Shown in pieces: positions 33,597 through 41,309 of a stretch of 58,925 nt of DNA. Numbering within the stretch: position 1 is the first letter of the stretch; each line of letters opens with the position of its first letter. The position numbers were made by a program, and so were the translations under genes. Under the pieces are notes generated by a model. The model ran no database searches. It was not told the origin of the DNA and saw nothing but the letters and a program-made list of their open reading frames with translations. Source of the stretch: Anaerolineales bacterium (GTDB taxonomy: Bacteria > Chloroflexota > Anaerolineae > Anaerolineales > UBA6663). The stretch lies in contig JADZEK010000106.1 in assembly GCA_020850595.1 (NCBI GenBank), positions 1-58,925 of the forward strand, written 5' to 3'.

Positions 33597-33808
33597 GGCC
33601 GCTCACCTGTTGCCACCCGGAAGACCCACAGCTCGAAGACGCGGGCGCGTTCGTTGGGCTCCGCCGCAATCTGCGCGCGGAGGGCGGTCAGGAATCTCGC
33701 CCGCCGGGCCGGCCCGAGCAGCAGCATGGCCGCGCGTATCCACAGCACGGGGTTGCAGACCGTGACCAGGAGCACCAGGCCGATGAGGAACCAGTCGCCG
33801 GCGCTCAC
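33593..33808 (-). CDS. Small membrane protein (71 aa)
   Basis: One N-terminal helix (WFLIGLVLLVTVCNPVLWIRAAMLLL) is followed by a basic helix (ARRARFLTALRAQIA) and FELWVFRVATGERP. Start and stop both overlap the neighbouring genes by 4 bp. Unrecognised. Confidence 0.5.
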   Translation of the reverse strand: MSAGDWFLIGLVLLVTVCNPVLWIRAAMLLLGPARRARFLTALRAQIAAEPNERARVFELWVFRVATGERP

Positions 33809-34149
33809 TCGCCCACCTCCCGCGCCGGAGTGGCGAGCCCGAGGTCAAAGATGGTGAGCGTTGAGCAGCGGAACAGATCACCACTGCGCCAGCGGCCGGA
33901 GAGGGCATCGAACAGGCAGGTAAGCCCACTGGCGCGGTCCTGCACGCGATAGTAACCGTTTGGCACGTGCTCCACCGTGTACTGGCTGCTCGCCACCGGC
34001 CCGGCATAGGTCTGCCCAAGGATGGAGCGCAAGCGCAGCCGGCGCAGACGGCCCCGCAGTTCTTTGAGCACCGGCCGGGCGTCTGGCCCGAGGGCCAGCG
34101 CCAGGTTGTCAATCAGCGCGCCATCGCCATAGTTCGCCAGGTCAATCAT
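33805..34149 (-). CDS. Unknown protein (114 aa)
   Basis: A soluble protein with a helical N-terminus (LIDNLALALGPDARPVLKELRGRLRRLRLRSILGQ) and a beta-rich C-terminus (QYTVEHVPNGYYRVQDRASGLTCLFDALSGRW). It overlaps both neighbours by 4 bp. No known domain; it may be a small regulator of the element. Confidence 0.5.
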   Translation of the reverse strand: MIDLANYGDGALIDNLALALGPDARPVLKELRGRLRRLRLRSILGQTYAGPVASSQYTVEHVPNGYYRVQDRASGLTCLFDALSGRWRSGDLFRCSTLTIFDLGLATPAREVGE

Positions 34150-34544
34150 TTCGTGTTCCGCCTTTCAATCCACGTGAGCAGCCGGCGCGCCAGCTCGAAG
34201 GCCGACGGGCCCCGGTAGGTTGGCACCCACATCACGACAGTGAAGATAGCGGCGGTGATGAGCAATCCCACCACCACGGCCACCAGCACGCCCGGCACCA
34301 GCGTGGGCGGGCAGACCGTGAAGCCCCGCCGCGCGCACACCCACGCCACCTGCTCCGCCAGGAAGCGATTGATCCCTCCCACGCGGCTGATGGTATAGAC
34401 GCCGCTGGCCGCAAGGAGGCCGATGTACAGTAGCCACGCCACCCACAACAGTTCAGTCACCGTCTTGCCGACGATGCGAACCGCCACCATCCAACGCGGG
34501 GCCTTATCGGGTCCGCCGCGCTTCTCAATCTCTTTGCTCAGCAT
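34146..34544 (-). CDS. Two-helix membrane protein (132 aa)
   Basis: The two membrane helices are LLWVAWLLYIGLLAASGVYTI and LVPGVLVAVVVGLLITAAIFTVVMWV, with a loop carrying two Cys (WVCARRGFTVC) that could form a disulfide outside, and cytoplasmic basic ends. It is in the replication/regulation block. Possible roles are superinfection exclusion or membrane attachment, but neither is shown. Confidence 0.5.
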   Translation of the reverse strand: MLSKEIEKRGGPDKAPRWMVAVRIVGKTVTELLWVAWLLYIGLLAASGVYTISRVGGINRFLAEQVAWVCARRGFTVCPPTLVPGVLVAVVVGLLITAAIFTVVMWVPTYRGPSAFELARRLLTWIERRNTK

Positions 34545-34556
34545 GGTCTCTCTCTC

Positions 34557-34988
34557 CTATCTCCGATGTTGAAAGCAGTGCACGTCAGTGCGCCGGCGTG
34601 GGCGGAAGGTCCGCCCGCACTGCCGGCAGTGGGCCACGATGACGACGTGCCAGGCGCGCTGGCCGATGTGCACCCGTGCGGCGAAGCGGCCCCCGCTATT
34701 GCGGTACACCAGCTCCGCCACCAGCCGGCGGTAACTCTCCCGGCCCTTGGGCGTCATGGCGTAGCGGCGGGGCAGGGATAGGCCGCGCTCGGGCCGCTCC
34801 CACGTATAGATGATCTGCCGGCGGTAGCCACCCAGCAGCTTGCCCATGTCAGTGCCACCGACCCCTAGCAGTTGCCTGAGCGCCAACGGGCCAGTGGCCC
34901 GCTTTGCCAGTCTGAAAGCCGAAATGTGGTTGGAAATGTCTTCCAACCACCCCCTAGAACGGGTCTCGGAAGTCGCGTTTTCGTCCAC
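34557..34988 (-). CDS. Winged-helix-like protein with C-terminal zinc-type motif
   Basis: This 143-aa protein has an N-terminal polar helix, then RRYAMTPKGRESYRRLVAELVY, which resembles the end of PadR/MarR-type winged helices. Next comes VIVAHCRQCGRTFRPRRRTDVHCFQH, a C-x2-C...H-x-C-x2-H arrangement able to bind zinc. It is a possible DNA-binding regulator. The upstream leader contains an inverted repeat with TTGGAA..TTCCAA near 34930. Confidence 0.5.
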   Translation of the reverse strand: MDENATSETRSRGWLEDISNHISAFRLAKRATGPLALRQLLGVGGTDMGKLLGGYRRQIIYTWERPERGLSLPRRYAMTPKGRESYRRLVAELVYRNSGGRFAARVHIGQRAWHVVIVAHCRQCGRTFRPRRRTDVHCFQHRR

Positions 34989-34996
34989 AGGGCCTC

Positions 34997-35314
34997 CTAG
35001 GAGCGCCGGCCGGCCAGCCGGAAGCTCTTTACCTTGTTGCTGACATCCAGTCCTAGCCCGCCGGGCAGGGCAAGCTGGCGGTCCGCGTGCCCGCGGCGCA
35101 GGCGCATGACCAGCGGCTTGCCGCGCGCCCCCGGCCCGGCCATGAGAGCGCGCACCTCCACCACGCCTTGCGCCTCCAACTGGCGGAGGGCATGGTAGGC
35201 ATTGCAGTATTCCAGGTCCGCTTCCACGGTCAGGCGGAACAGGGACGTGGCTTCGCCGCCGGCGCTTTCCAGGGCGCTCACCAGCCGCGCCCGGTAGTCG
35301 TCTAGGATGAACAT
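34997..35314 (-). CDS. Winged-helix DNA-binding protein (105 aa)
   Basis: The sequence MFILDDYRARLVSALESAGGEATSLFRLTVEADLEYCNAYHALRQLEAQGVVEVRAL has the helix-helix-recognition helix-wing order of small winged-helix regulators, with a basic C-terminus. The ATG at 35314 overlaps the end of the gene before it by 13 bp. It is probably a regulator of the element; its operator is unknown, though the repeated palindromes are candidates. Confidence 0.55.
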   Translation of the reverse strand: MFILDDYRARLVSALESAGGEATSLFRLTVEADLEYCNAYHALRQLEAQGVVEVRALMAGPGARGKPLVMRLRRGHADRQLALPGGLGLDVSNKVKSFRLAGRRS

Positions 35315-35631
35315 TCGCCCTCCACTTCGATAGGCGCGAGGGCGGGGTCTACCGCGTTGACCACCTCCGCGCTGACCTTCAAGCGCAGCACGCCGCCGGC
35401 GAAGTGCACCAGGCGGGCTGGGCTGCCAATGACATAGGTGTGCCGGCGCTCGCCGGCGTGTGTGACAGTGACCAGGTGTAGCCGCGCGCCCTCGCCCCAC
35501 TCGAAGCGGAGCACCGGCACGCCGGCCGGGGTATAGGCTGTCTCAGGCTGTCCGGCCGTCTTTTTCTGTCCGAGGCCGTCCGGCTGTCCAAGCGGGGCGG
35601 TGAGCTGCTCGGGGTAGGGGAGGGCGCTCAT
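35302..35631 (-). CDS. Unknown protein (109 aa)
   Basis: The C-terminal two thirds form an apparently beta-rich domain (VPVLRFEWGEGARLHLVTVTHAGERRHTYVIGSPARLVHF) after a polar N-terminus. It is coupled to the 76-aa gene by a 4-bp overlap and overlaps the next gene by 13 bp. No family was recognised. Confidence 0.5.
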   Translation of the reverse strand: MSALPYPEQLTAPLGQPDGLGQKKTAGQPETAYTPAGVPVLRFEWGEGARLHLVTVTHAGERRHTYVIGSPARLVHFAGGVLRLKVSAEVVNAVDPALAPIEVEGECSS

Positions 35632-35858
35632 GCTTCACCTTCCAGCTCTGCCGCAATCTGGTCGGCATCCTCGCCACCCACGTCAAACACATATGACACC
35701 ACCCGGTCAATGTGCGTTTCGATCTCATCCTGCAACTTACCCAACTCCTCCGCCAGGTCACTCAACTGGCCGAAATGGGATGAGTGCCAGTCTGTTGCGC
35801 GGAAGCGCTCGATGGCGCGATTGAGCCGCCGCATGGCTGTGTTCCGTTGAGTTGTCAT
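35628..35858 (-). CDS. Small helical acidic protein (76 aa)
   Basis: A single long helical region with coiled-coil spacing (FGQLSDLAEELGKLQDEIETHIDRVVSYVF) is followed by an acidic end DADQIAAELEGEA. It overlaps both neighbours by 4 bp. It could be a partner or inhibitor of the adjacent HNH protein; the function is unknown. Confidence 0.5.
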   Translation of the reverse strand: MTTQRNTAMRRLNRAIERFRATDWHSSHFGQLSDLAEELGKLQDEIETHIDRVVSYVFDVGGEDADQIAAELEGEA

Positions 35859-36235
35859 AGCACCTGCACCCCCAACGCGAGCAACCGCTCTAAGTGGGCG
35901 AGCACCACTTCCTTTCGATCATCCTCGCCCCAGATATAGGCGTAGAAGCCGGCCACGTAAGGCTTGAACCACTCGCTGTGCTGGAACATCCATGGCCGCT
36001 CCATCACCACCTTGGCCTGAATGTGCAAGTGGCACTTCTGGCACAGCGCCGCCAGGTTCCACCAGCGGCAATTACTCGGGTCCATATCCAGGTGGTGCAC
36101 CGTGAGCGTGTGGCCGGTCTCGGGATCATGCGGGTGGCCGCAGCGCACGCAGCGCCAGCCCGCCGCGGCTTTCACCTCGTCGGCAACCTCTTTCCAGTTG
36201 GGCGGGTAAGGCCCGCCGGATGACTTGCGCGTCAT
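35855..36235 (-). CDS. HNH endonuclease-like protein
   Basis: This 126-aa protein has WRCVRCGHPHDPETGHTLTVHHLDMDPSNCRWWNLAALCQKCHLHIQ: two CxxC zinc pairs around the catalytic H-H...N...H of the HNH fold. The start at 36235 overlaps the previous stop. Phage and plasmid HNH proteins of this size act in DNA packaging, homing or as McrA-like nucleases. Here, in a replication block, a nicking role is possible but unproven. Confidence 0.75.
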   Translation of the reverse strand: MTRKSSGGPYPPNWKEVADEVKAAAGWRCVRCGHPHDPETGHTLTVHHLDMDPSNCRWWNLAALCQKCHLHIQAKVVMERPWMFQHSEWFKPYVAGFYAYIWGEDDRKEVVLAHLERLLALGVQVL

Positions 36236-36942
36236 CGCGCCAGCTCCAGTTTCTCCAAGATGGTCTGCACGTCGCCGGCCGGCTCCAAGCCGGTCTTGCC
36301 CACGGTGAAGAAGCCGAGCCGTTGCAGCTCGCGGCTGGCCGTGTCCCACTCATCGCCCTTCATTTGCTTGCTCGGGCCTTCGGCCAGCTTCGAGCGGGAC
36401 CAACCGCCGCGAGCCAGGCCCCCGCGCACAAAGAGCAAGCACAGGCGGCGCAGCTCCGCGTAGGCCGGGCCGCGATCTACCAGCGGCGCCACCAGCTCAC
36501 CATCAATGGTGTAGCCAGGGCGCAGCTCCACCAGTTCGGTGCCGCCCTCGTCCTGTCCAACATCGTCACTATCAGCGGTGACGGCCGCCACCGGCGCAGT
36601 GAAGAGCGCGGGCTCGCTTTCAAGCCGCTGGCGCTCCACGCCAAACGCCTTCCAGCACCACCACACCACTACCGAGGGGATGGGCACCAGCACCACCCCC
36701 ACCAGGAACGCCAGGCTCAACCCGCCGATGGCCTTGCCCCATACCACCACCGCTTCATTCCAGCCGGCCGTAAGCGCCAGGCTGTAAGCCACGGCCACGG
36801 CCACGAAGAACAGCGTTAGCGACAGGGACGTGCTCACCCCCAACCACCAGGGCGAGTAGCGCACCTGGCCGATGGCATTGCGCTGCTGGTCGCTCTGCCG
36901 CAGCGCCACTTGGCTTGCTTGGGTCTCATCAAACTCACTCAC
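36232..36942 (-). CDS. Two-helix membrane protein with C-terminal winged helix
   Basis: This 236-aa protein has helices about 33-58 (SLSLTLFFVAVAVAYSLALTAGW) and 68-93 (IGGLSLAFLVGVVLVPIPSVVVWW). A linker leads to a C-terminal region (about 160-236) with LRRLCLLFVRGGLARGGWSRSKLAEG...WDTASRELQRLGFFTVG, which is winged-helix-like. This is a membrane-tethered DNA-binding protein, as expected of a factor that brings element DNA to the membrane. A hairpin lies downstream of the preceding gene. Confidence 0.55.
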   Translation of the reverse strand: MSEFDETQASQVALRQSDQQRNAIGQVRYSPWWLGVSTSLSLTLFFVAVAVAYSLALTAGWNEAVVVWGKAIGGLSLAFLVGVVLVPIPSVVVWWCWKAFGVERQRLESEPALFTAPVAAVTADSDDVGQDEGGTELVELRPGYTIDGELVAPLVDRGPAYAELRRLCLLFVRGGLARGGWSRSKLAEGPSKQMKGDEWDTASRELQRLGFFTVGKTGLEPAGDVQTILEKLELAR

Positions 36943-36958
36943 GTTGCTATCCTCCAGT

Positions 36959-36982
36959 GGCCGGGGTACACTCGCCCCGGCC
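36959..36982. terminator. Intra-operon hairpin
   Basis: GGCCGGGG and CCCCGGCC form an 8-bp stem with an 8-base loop between two genes of the leftward block; it has no U-tract and would at most attenuate or protect mRNA. Confidence 0.4.
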
Positions 36983-37004
36983 CTGCACAGTCGTTCCGTG
37001 TGGG

Positions 37005-37352
37005 CTACAGCAGCCGCGCGTCCTCTTCGCTGGAGTCCGCGGCTGCTGTCTGTTGTGGCAGGCCCTCATCGCCACTTTCGGCGGGGTCAGCTGTGGGAGA
37101 GCCTGCATCGCTCATGTGCGCGATACTGCCGGCAGCATCGCCACTCTTGGCGTGCGGCGACGGCACCGGCACCGGCCCCGCGGCCACGTCGCCGGGCTTG
37201 ACCCGGCCCACGAAAACGGGGGCCACGCCATACTTGCGCTCGAAGGCGGCGCGGGCCGCTTCCAGGGTGACGCCGGGCCCGTACATCTGGTAGGTCTCGC
37301 GGGTGGGCAGGTTGGGGAGCTGCTCACGGTTGAGGGGCAGGCGGGCGGTCAT
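37005..37352 (-). CDS. Unknown protein with disordered acidic tail (115 aa)
   Basis: The N-terminal half has TRETYQMYGPGVTLEAARAAFERKYGVAPVFVGRVKPG, which looks like a small alpha/beta domain. The rest is Pro/Ser/Asp/Glu-rich and probably unfolded. Its coding DNA contains two of the dispersed TCGCCA..GGCG motifs. The start at 37352 overlaps the preceding gene (ATGA). Confidence 0.5.
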   Translation of the reverse strand: MTARLPLNREQLPNLPTRETYQMYGPGVTLEAARAAFERKYGVAPVFVGRVKPGDVAAGPVPVPSPHAKSGDAAGSIAHMSDAGSPTADPAESGDEGLPQQTAAADSSEEDARLL

Positions 37353-37648
37353 TTGGCTTTGTCCTGTTCCAGCTTGCGTAGGAGTGCGTGCGCCTGGTCC
37401 AAACACTCAATGGCCTCTACGACTAGCGCGGCCAGGCTCACGAGTTGTGCGCGGTAGGCACCGCGCCGGAAATCCCGTCCAAAATCAAAGGTGACCACCG
37501 CGAGCTGCCCGATTGCCACTACGAGGAGTGACACCCATTGCGCGGGCGAGTTGTTCTTGTACGCCCCGCCCTTATCGCGCCGATCAATCTCCACCAGCAC
37601 TTCACCCCAAATGACGGTGAGGTGGTTGACCTTCTGAATAACTGTCAT
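37349..37648 (-). CDS. Small protein with one hydrophobic segment (99 aa)
   Basis: The middle segment WVSLLVVAIGQLAVVTFDF is hydrophobic enough for one membrane pass or a buried helix, followed by a helical end (LVSLAALVVEAIECLDQAHALLRKLEQDKAK). It lies 15 bp after the replication gene and overlaps the next gene by 4 bp. Unrecognised. Confidence 0.5.
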   Translation of the reverse strand: MTVIQKVNHLTVIWGEVLVEIDRRDKGGAYKNNSPAQWVSLLVVAIGQLAVVTFDFGRDFRRGAYRAQLVSLAALVVEAIECLDQAHALLRKLEQDKAK

Positions 37649-37663
37649 AGTTCTGCCAGCTCC

Positions 37664-40009
37664 TTATTGCAGCGGGAACGGGTCGGTGACGGCCGCTTGG
37701 GCGGCCTGGTCGTCATAGTCGGCCTCGGCATACTGGAGTTGCCAGTCTTCCAGCGGGGCCGGTTCGGAGGGCTGTTTGGGCAGAAGCCCGTAGGCGGTGA
37801 GGCGGCGCTCCAGGTCCGCGCTGACAATCGCGTACTGCGCGCGGCCCGTGCCGCCGGCGCGCTGCTTCTTGAAACGCAGCTTCGCCAGGATGCGGCCAAT
37901 GCGGCGGGTGGTGATGGTGGTGAGGTCTATGTCGGTCTCTTCTCCTTCCACGATGGTCTTGACTTCCTCGGTGATCTCGGAAGTCGAGAGGGTGGTCTCT
38001 GCGGCGGTGGCGGTGGCCGTCAGCTTCCGCAGCGCCTTGAGGGTGAGCACCAGCAAGTCAGCGCGGGCCATCTCAGGCCGCTCGGTCTGGTAGTTCAACG
38101 CCAGATGCTCCATGCGGGCGAGAACGCCACTGACGCCGCACTCATCCAGCCAGGAGGCCACGGCCAGGATGGCGCGCCAGGGCTCCAGGTCGCGGCCTAC
38201 CAGGATGGCGCGCGTGCCAGTGGTCCGCGCGTGCCGCTCCACTGCCGGCAGGTTCGCCAGGGCCAGCGCCCACAGGTCATCAATAAGCGGCTGGCGCGGA
38301 TGCGGCCACAGTTCCAGGTCCAGCACATCGGCATTCGCCTTCGAGCTGTCTGGACTCTTCACCAAGGGGATAACGATGGTGCGGCTTTCGAGGATGGGGT
38401 CAGGGATTTGCGTGGCGCTGAAAACGCGCGGGCAGAAGGTGTGCACGTAGCGTGTGCGCCAGGTCTTGTCGGGTGATGGCTCCTTGAAGGGAACGTAGGT
38501 GCCGCGGCGGTTGCCGGCCAACAGCAGCGTGCGCTTATCCGGGTCGGTCTTCTTCGGGTCGGCGAAGTCCTCGCAGTCGTCGAAGCAGAGCGTGGCGCCC
38601 ATGTCCGCCAGGTCGCGCAGGCTGGCGTAGGAGCCGCCTCCGAGCACGTGCAGCCCGAGGTGCCCGAGCTGAGCGATGAGGGCCAGCAGCTTTGTCTTGC
38701 CGGTGCCCTTGTCGCCGTTGGGCCACAGGTAGCCAATGACGGTGAAGGCATCGAGAAACCACGTCGCCAGGATGTAGCAGGCGATCATCTCGGCCAGCGT
38801 GCCCTGGGCGGCGATGCTCATGTCAAAATCCATGAAGCGGTTCACCACATCCTGCACGCGCTGGAAGACGCTCGCCGGGCTGGGGCGCTGGCCGCCCTGG
38901 TAGGCTTTCACGCCGCGGGTGCTCCAGAGCTTGTCGCTGGAGGGCACTTCGCTCAGCTTGGCCTCGGCCCCCATTTCGCGGAGCGGCTTGTAACTGTCGT
39001 CGCCGGGCCCGTCGCCAAACGTCAGGCCGTCATCGCGGAGCACAAACAGCTTGCGCTCATTGGTGACGGTGGGGGTTTGCAGGTAGGTGACTGCACCGGT
39101 CTTGTCAATGATCTGGCTGACCGTGATGCGGGTGTATAGCCAAGCCGCGGCGTAGGCCCGGCCTTTCAGCAGCAGCAGCGGGCGGCTCATCGCCGGCGGC
39201 GCTTCTTCGAGCAGCTCCCATACCGGCGGCGCGGCCTTGGGCGCCGGCCGCGGGCCCTCAATCAGGCTCTCCAGGTCGTTGACGGTCTTCCCGGCGACGA
39301 AGTAGTCATCCACCCCGAGCTTGTGGCCGTCCTCGCCGTTGGGCAGGTAGACCGCCGTCACCACGGCCTTGCGCCGCTCCAACAGAGCTTGCAGGCGGTT
39401 CAGCGCCAGGCGCACGCTGGGCTTGAGCATCACGTCGCTGTCGAAGACAATCCGCACTTGCCGGCCGTTGAAGGCAATGAGGTCGAAGTCGCTGAGGATG
39501 GTCACCCCGCCAAACTCATTCTTGCCCTTGAAGTTCCACACTCCGAGCAGGGCGATGGCGCAAAGCCCGCGGCTGGCAAGGGCATCGGCCTTCTTCTGGC
39601 CCTCGGTGATCCAGAGGGGCACGGTGGGGTTGCCGATCTGGTGCCGGCAGACGGGCGGGCAGTCCAGCCGGGCGCTGGAGTGCTTGGGGATTTCGTACTT
39701 GAGGATCTTGGTCTCGTTCTTCTCTTGGATGGTGCGCGGCTTGTCAGGCCGGAAGGCATACACCCCATTCGCCCCGTCGGGCGTATGCAGAGGCAAGAGG
39801 AGACCCGGCACCGTTCCGGCCTGCTTCGGGGCAAAGCCGAGTTCGGTCAGTTCATTCTTGCTGGTGACCGTGCGATAGCCGCGGGCGGCAATCACGTGCT
39901 CCGCGATGCCTGAGCCGTCGCGCAGCATGGCGAGGTGCTCTGGGCTGAGCTTCGCCAGGGCCTCCGCCACCGCCACCGGGCTTTTGTTGGGCGGTCTGTC
40001 AACCGTCAT
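37664..40009 (-). CDS. Replication protein: DUF3854/Toprim-like plus helicase-like ATPase
   Basis: In this 781-aa protein, residues about 30-265 form a DUF3854-type primase-associated domain with a Toprim-like core (PLWITEGQKKADALASRGL; VTILSDFDLIAFNGRQVRIVFDSDVMLKP; HKLGVDDYFVAG). Residues about 400-560 form a P-loop ATPase with Walker A GDKGTGKT (432-439), LCFDDCEDF as Walker B and a helicase-like end (RVFSATQIPDPILESRTIVIPL). The C-terminal part looks winged-helix-like. Such proteins initiate plasmid or virus replication. It is the second gene of the leftward block and the natural candidate to bind the iteron array at 18759-18859. Confidence 0.82.
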   Translation of the reverse strand: MTVDRPPNKSPVAVAEALAKLSPEHLAMLRDGSGIAEHVIAARGYRTVTSKNELTELGFAPKQAGTVPGLLLPLHTPDGANGVYAFRPDKPRTIQEKNETKILKYEIPKHSSARLDCPPVCRHQIGNPTVPLWITEGQKKADALASRGLCAIALLGVWNFKGKNEFGGVTILSDFDLIAFNGRQVRIVFDSDVMLKPSVRLALNRLQALLERRKAVVTAVYLPNGEDGHKLGVDDYFVAGKTVNDLESLIEGPRPAPKAAPPVWELLEEAPPAMSRPLLLLKGRAYAAAWLYTRITVSQIIDKTGAVTYLQTPTVTNERKLFVLRDDGLTFGDGPGDDSYKPLREMGAEAKLSEVPSSDKLWSTRGVKAYQGGQRPSPASVFQRVQDVVNRFMDFDMSIAAQGTLAEMIACYILATWFLDAFTVIGYLWPNGDKGTGKTKLLALIAQLGHLGLHVLGGGSYASLRDLADMGATLCFDDCEDFADPKKTDPDKRTLLLAGNRRGTYVPFKEPSPDKTWRTRYVHTFCPRVFSATQIPDPILESRTIVIPLVKSPDSSKANADVLDLELWPHPRQPLIDDLWALALANLPAVERHARTTGTRAILVGRDLEPWRAILAVASWLDECGVSGVLARMEHLALNYQTERPEMARADLLVLTLKALRKLTATATAAETTLSTSEITEEVKTIVEGEETDIDLTTITTRRIGRILAKLRFKKQRAGGTGRAQYAIVSADLERRLTAYGLLPKQPSEPAPLEDWQLQYAEADYDDQAAQAAVTDPFPLQ

Positions 40010-40278
40010 AGAGCAGGTCCAGGATTGGTAGCGCTGTGCAGCGCTTCACTCAATTGGGCCGCCTTCTCTTCCTCTCCGGCGAAATCGAGCATAGCGACCA
40101 CCACGCCGTGGATGCGGGCCAGGATGAAGGCGCCTTCCGAGTCAGTGGTGATCGGCGTAAGAGCCAGCCAGCCGATTTCATGGAGCACGGCAATCAGCCG
40201 TTGGGCTCGCCAGTGCTCAAGTCCAAGCGGGGTGAGAAACACCGGCGTGTCGGGGTGAGGTTCGGTTGTGCGTTTCAT
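40006..40278 (-). CDS. Unknown small protein at the head of the replication block (90 aa)
   Basis: This soluble protein contains VFLTPLGLEHWRAQRLIAVLHEIGWLALTPI and an acidic end. Its stop overlaps the replication gene start (ATGA). TCTCCTTT-type complement (AAAGGAGA) precedes the ATG, a good ribosome site. It is divergent from recombinase 2. Confidence 0.5.
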   Translation of the reverse strand: MKRTTEPHPDTPVFLTPLGLEHWRAQRLIAVLHEIGWLALTPITTDSEGAFILARIHGVVVAMLDFAGEEEKAAQLSEALHSATNPGPAL

Positions 40279-40367
40279 CTCGTTTCTCCTTTGGCAGATG
40301 AGGGCCTCGCGGCCCGGCTATGGGTAGGTCAGCGGCCTTGGCCTTGGATTTGCACCAATGGCGCGCT

Positions 40368-41243
40368 ATGAACACAACAGAGGGAATTGCACTGTTTCTG
40401 ACGGCACTACGAGGGGTCAAGTCACCGGCTACGGTGGAGTGGTACGAAAACCGGTTGGTGGAGCTGTCCAAGGCGTTTGGAGCGTGCCCAGTGGACAGCA
40501 TCACCACTGACGATCTGAGGGCCTGGCGGTCCACTCAAAGCCAGCGCGCTATTTCGGCCTGGACCCTGCACGGCAACGTGCGCGCGGCCAAGCGCTTCTT
40601 CAAGTGGCTGGTCGAGGAAGGCCACCTGCAAAGCAGCGGGGCGGCGCGGTTGGAGCTGCCCCACTTGCCGATGGACCCGGCGCCGGGGATTGCCAAGAGC
40701 GACATGCAGAAGATGATCCGCGCCGCCGCTGACAACTTGCGCGACTACGCGCTCTGCAAGTTCCTTGCTGATAGCGCGGCCAGGGTGGGAGGCCTGGTCA
40801 GCTTGCGGATTGAGAACCTGGATTTCGAGACCGGGCGGGCCACGGTGCGTGAGAAGGGGAGCAAGTCACGCACGGTGTATTTCTCGCGGAGCACCGGCCT
40901 GGCGCTCCTGCGCTATTTAGGGGGGCGCAAGCACGGGCCGGTCTTCTTGGATGTGCGCCAGCGGGGCGAGCCGCTCACCGTGTCGGGCGTCTATCAGCTC
41001 TTGCAGCGGCTCGCGCGGCGGTGTGGGGTGGAGCACAAGTTCAACCCCCACGCCTGGCGGCATGGGGTTGCGCGCCGTTGGCTACAGGAGCGCGGGGCCA
41101 ATCTGGGGGTGGTCTCGCAGCTCTTGGGCCATGCGGACGTGGGCGTGACGGTCAAGTTTTACGGCACGTTTGCCGATGAAGACCTGAGGCGCGCCCACCA
41201 GAAGTACACCATCGTCAGTGACGATGATGATGCTGGCGCCTGA
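40368..41243 (+). CDS. Tyrosine recombinase / integrase 2
   Basis: This 291-aa protein has a SAM-like core-binding domain (about 1-95) and a catalytic domain with Arg in DSAARVGGLVSL, Lys in REKGSKSRTV, NPHAWRHGVARR, LGHADVGVTVKFYGTF and the Tyr within KFYGTF. The ATG at 40368 was preferred to the upstream start. The stop codon lies 4 bp before a tRNA-Lys 3' half, the classic place of an integrase that uses that tRNA, so this is probably the enzyme responsible for the insertion. Confidence 0.92.
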   Translation: MNTTEGIALFLTALRGVKSPATVEWYENRLVELSKAFGACPVDSITTDDLRAWRSTQSQRAISAWTLHGNVRAAKRFFKWLVEEGHLQSSGAARLELPHLPMDPAPGIAKSDMQKMIRAAADNLRDYALCKFLADSAARVGGLVSLRIENLDFETGRATVREKGSKSRTVYFSRSTGLALLRYLGGRKHGPVFLDVRQRGEPLTVSGVYQLLQRLARRCGVEHKFNPHAWRHGVARRWLQERGANLGVVSQLLGHADVGVTVKFYGTFADEDLRRAHQKYTIVSDDDDAGA

Positions 41244-41247
41244 GAAC

Positions 41248-41295
41248 GTGCCTTTTAAGCATTGGTTCGGCGTTCGACTCGCCGGCGGCCCACCA
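41248..41295. repeat. Displaced native tRNA-Lys 3' half (attR)
   Basis: GTGCCTTTTAAGCA is followed by a T-arm CGGCG-TTCGACT-CGCCG, acceptor strand GCGGCCC and encoded ACCA. Relative to the tRNA at 17480 the T-stem changes are paired, and the acceptor strand pairs perfectly with its 5' strand GGGCCGC. It is therefore a functional tRNA end, most simply the host's original one displaced by integration. Confidence 0.75.
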
Positions 41296-41309
41296 AAAAC
41301 ACCGAGAAA

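Larger units (their letters stand above)
17510..41295. mobile_element. Integrated virus-like / FtsK-type transmissible element (element A)
   Basis: The element is bounded by the tRNA-Lys 3' half and a displaced tRNA-Lys 3' half with CCA that directly follows a tyrosine recombinase. It contains an excisionase-like gene, two recombinases, an iteron-like inverted repeat, a rightward block of secreted and membrane proteins with coat-like small proteins and an FtsK translocase, and a leftward replication/regulation block. No head, tail, portal, terminase, relaxase, VirB4 or VirD4 genes are seen. The alternative right boundary is 57383, which would make the carbohydrate genes cargo. Confidence 0.75.

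Noticed and set aside
17553..41247. Type IV secretion or relaxase-based conjugation system
   Set aside because: No VirB4, VirD4, relaxase or mating-pair genes; the only motor is FtsK-type.
17553..41247. Tailed prophage
   Set aside because: No terminase, portal, capsid, tape-measure or lysis genes were recognised.
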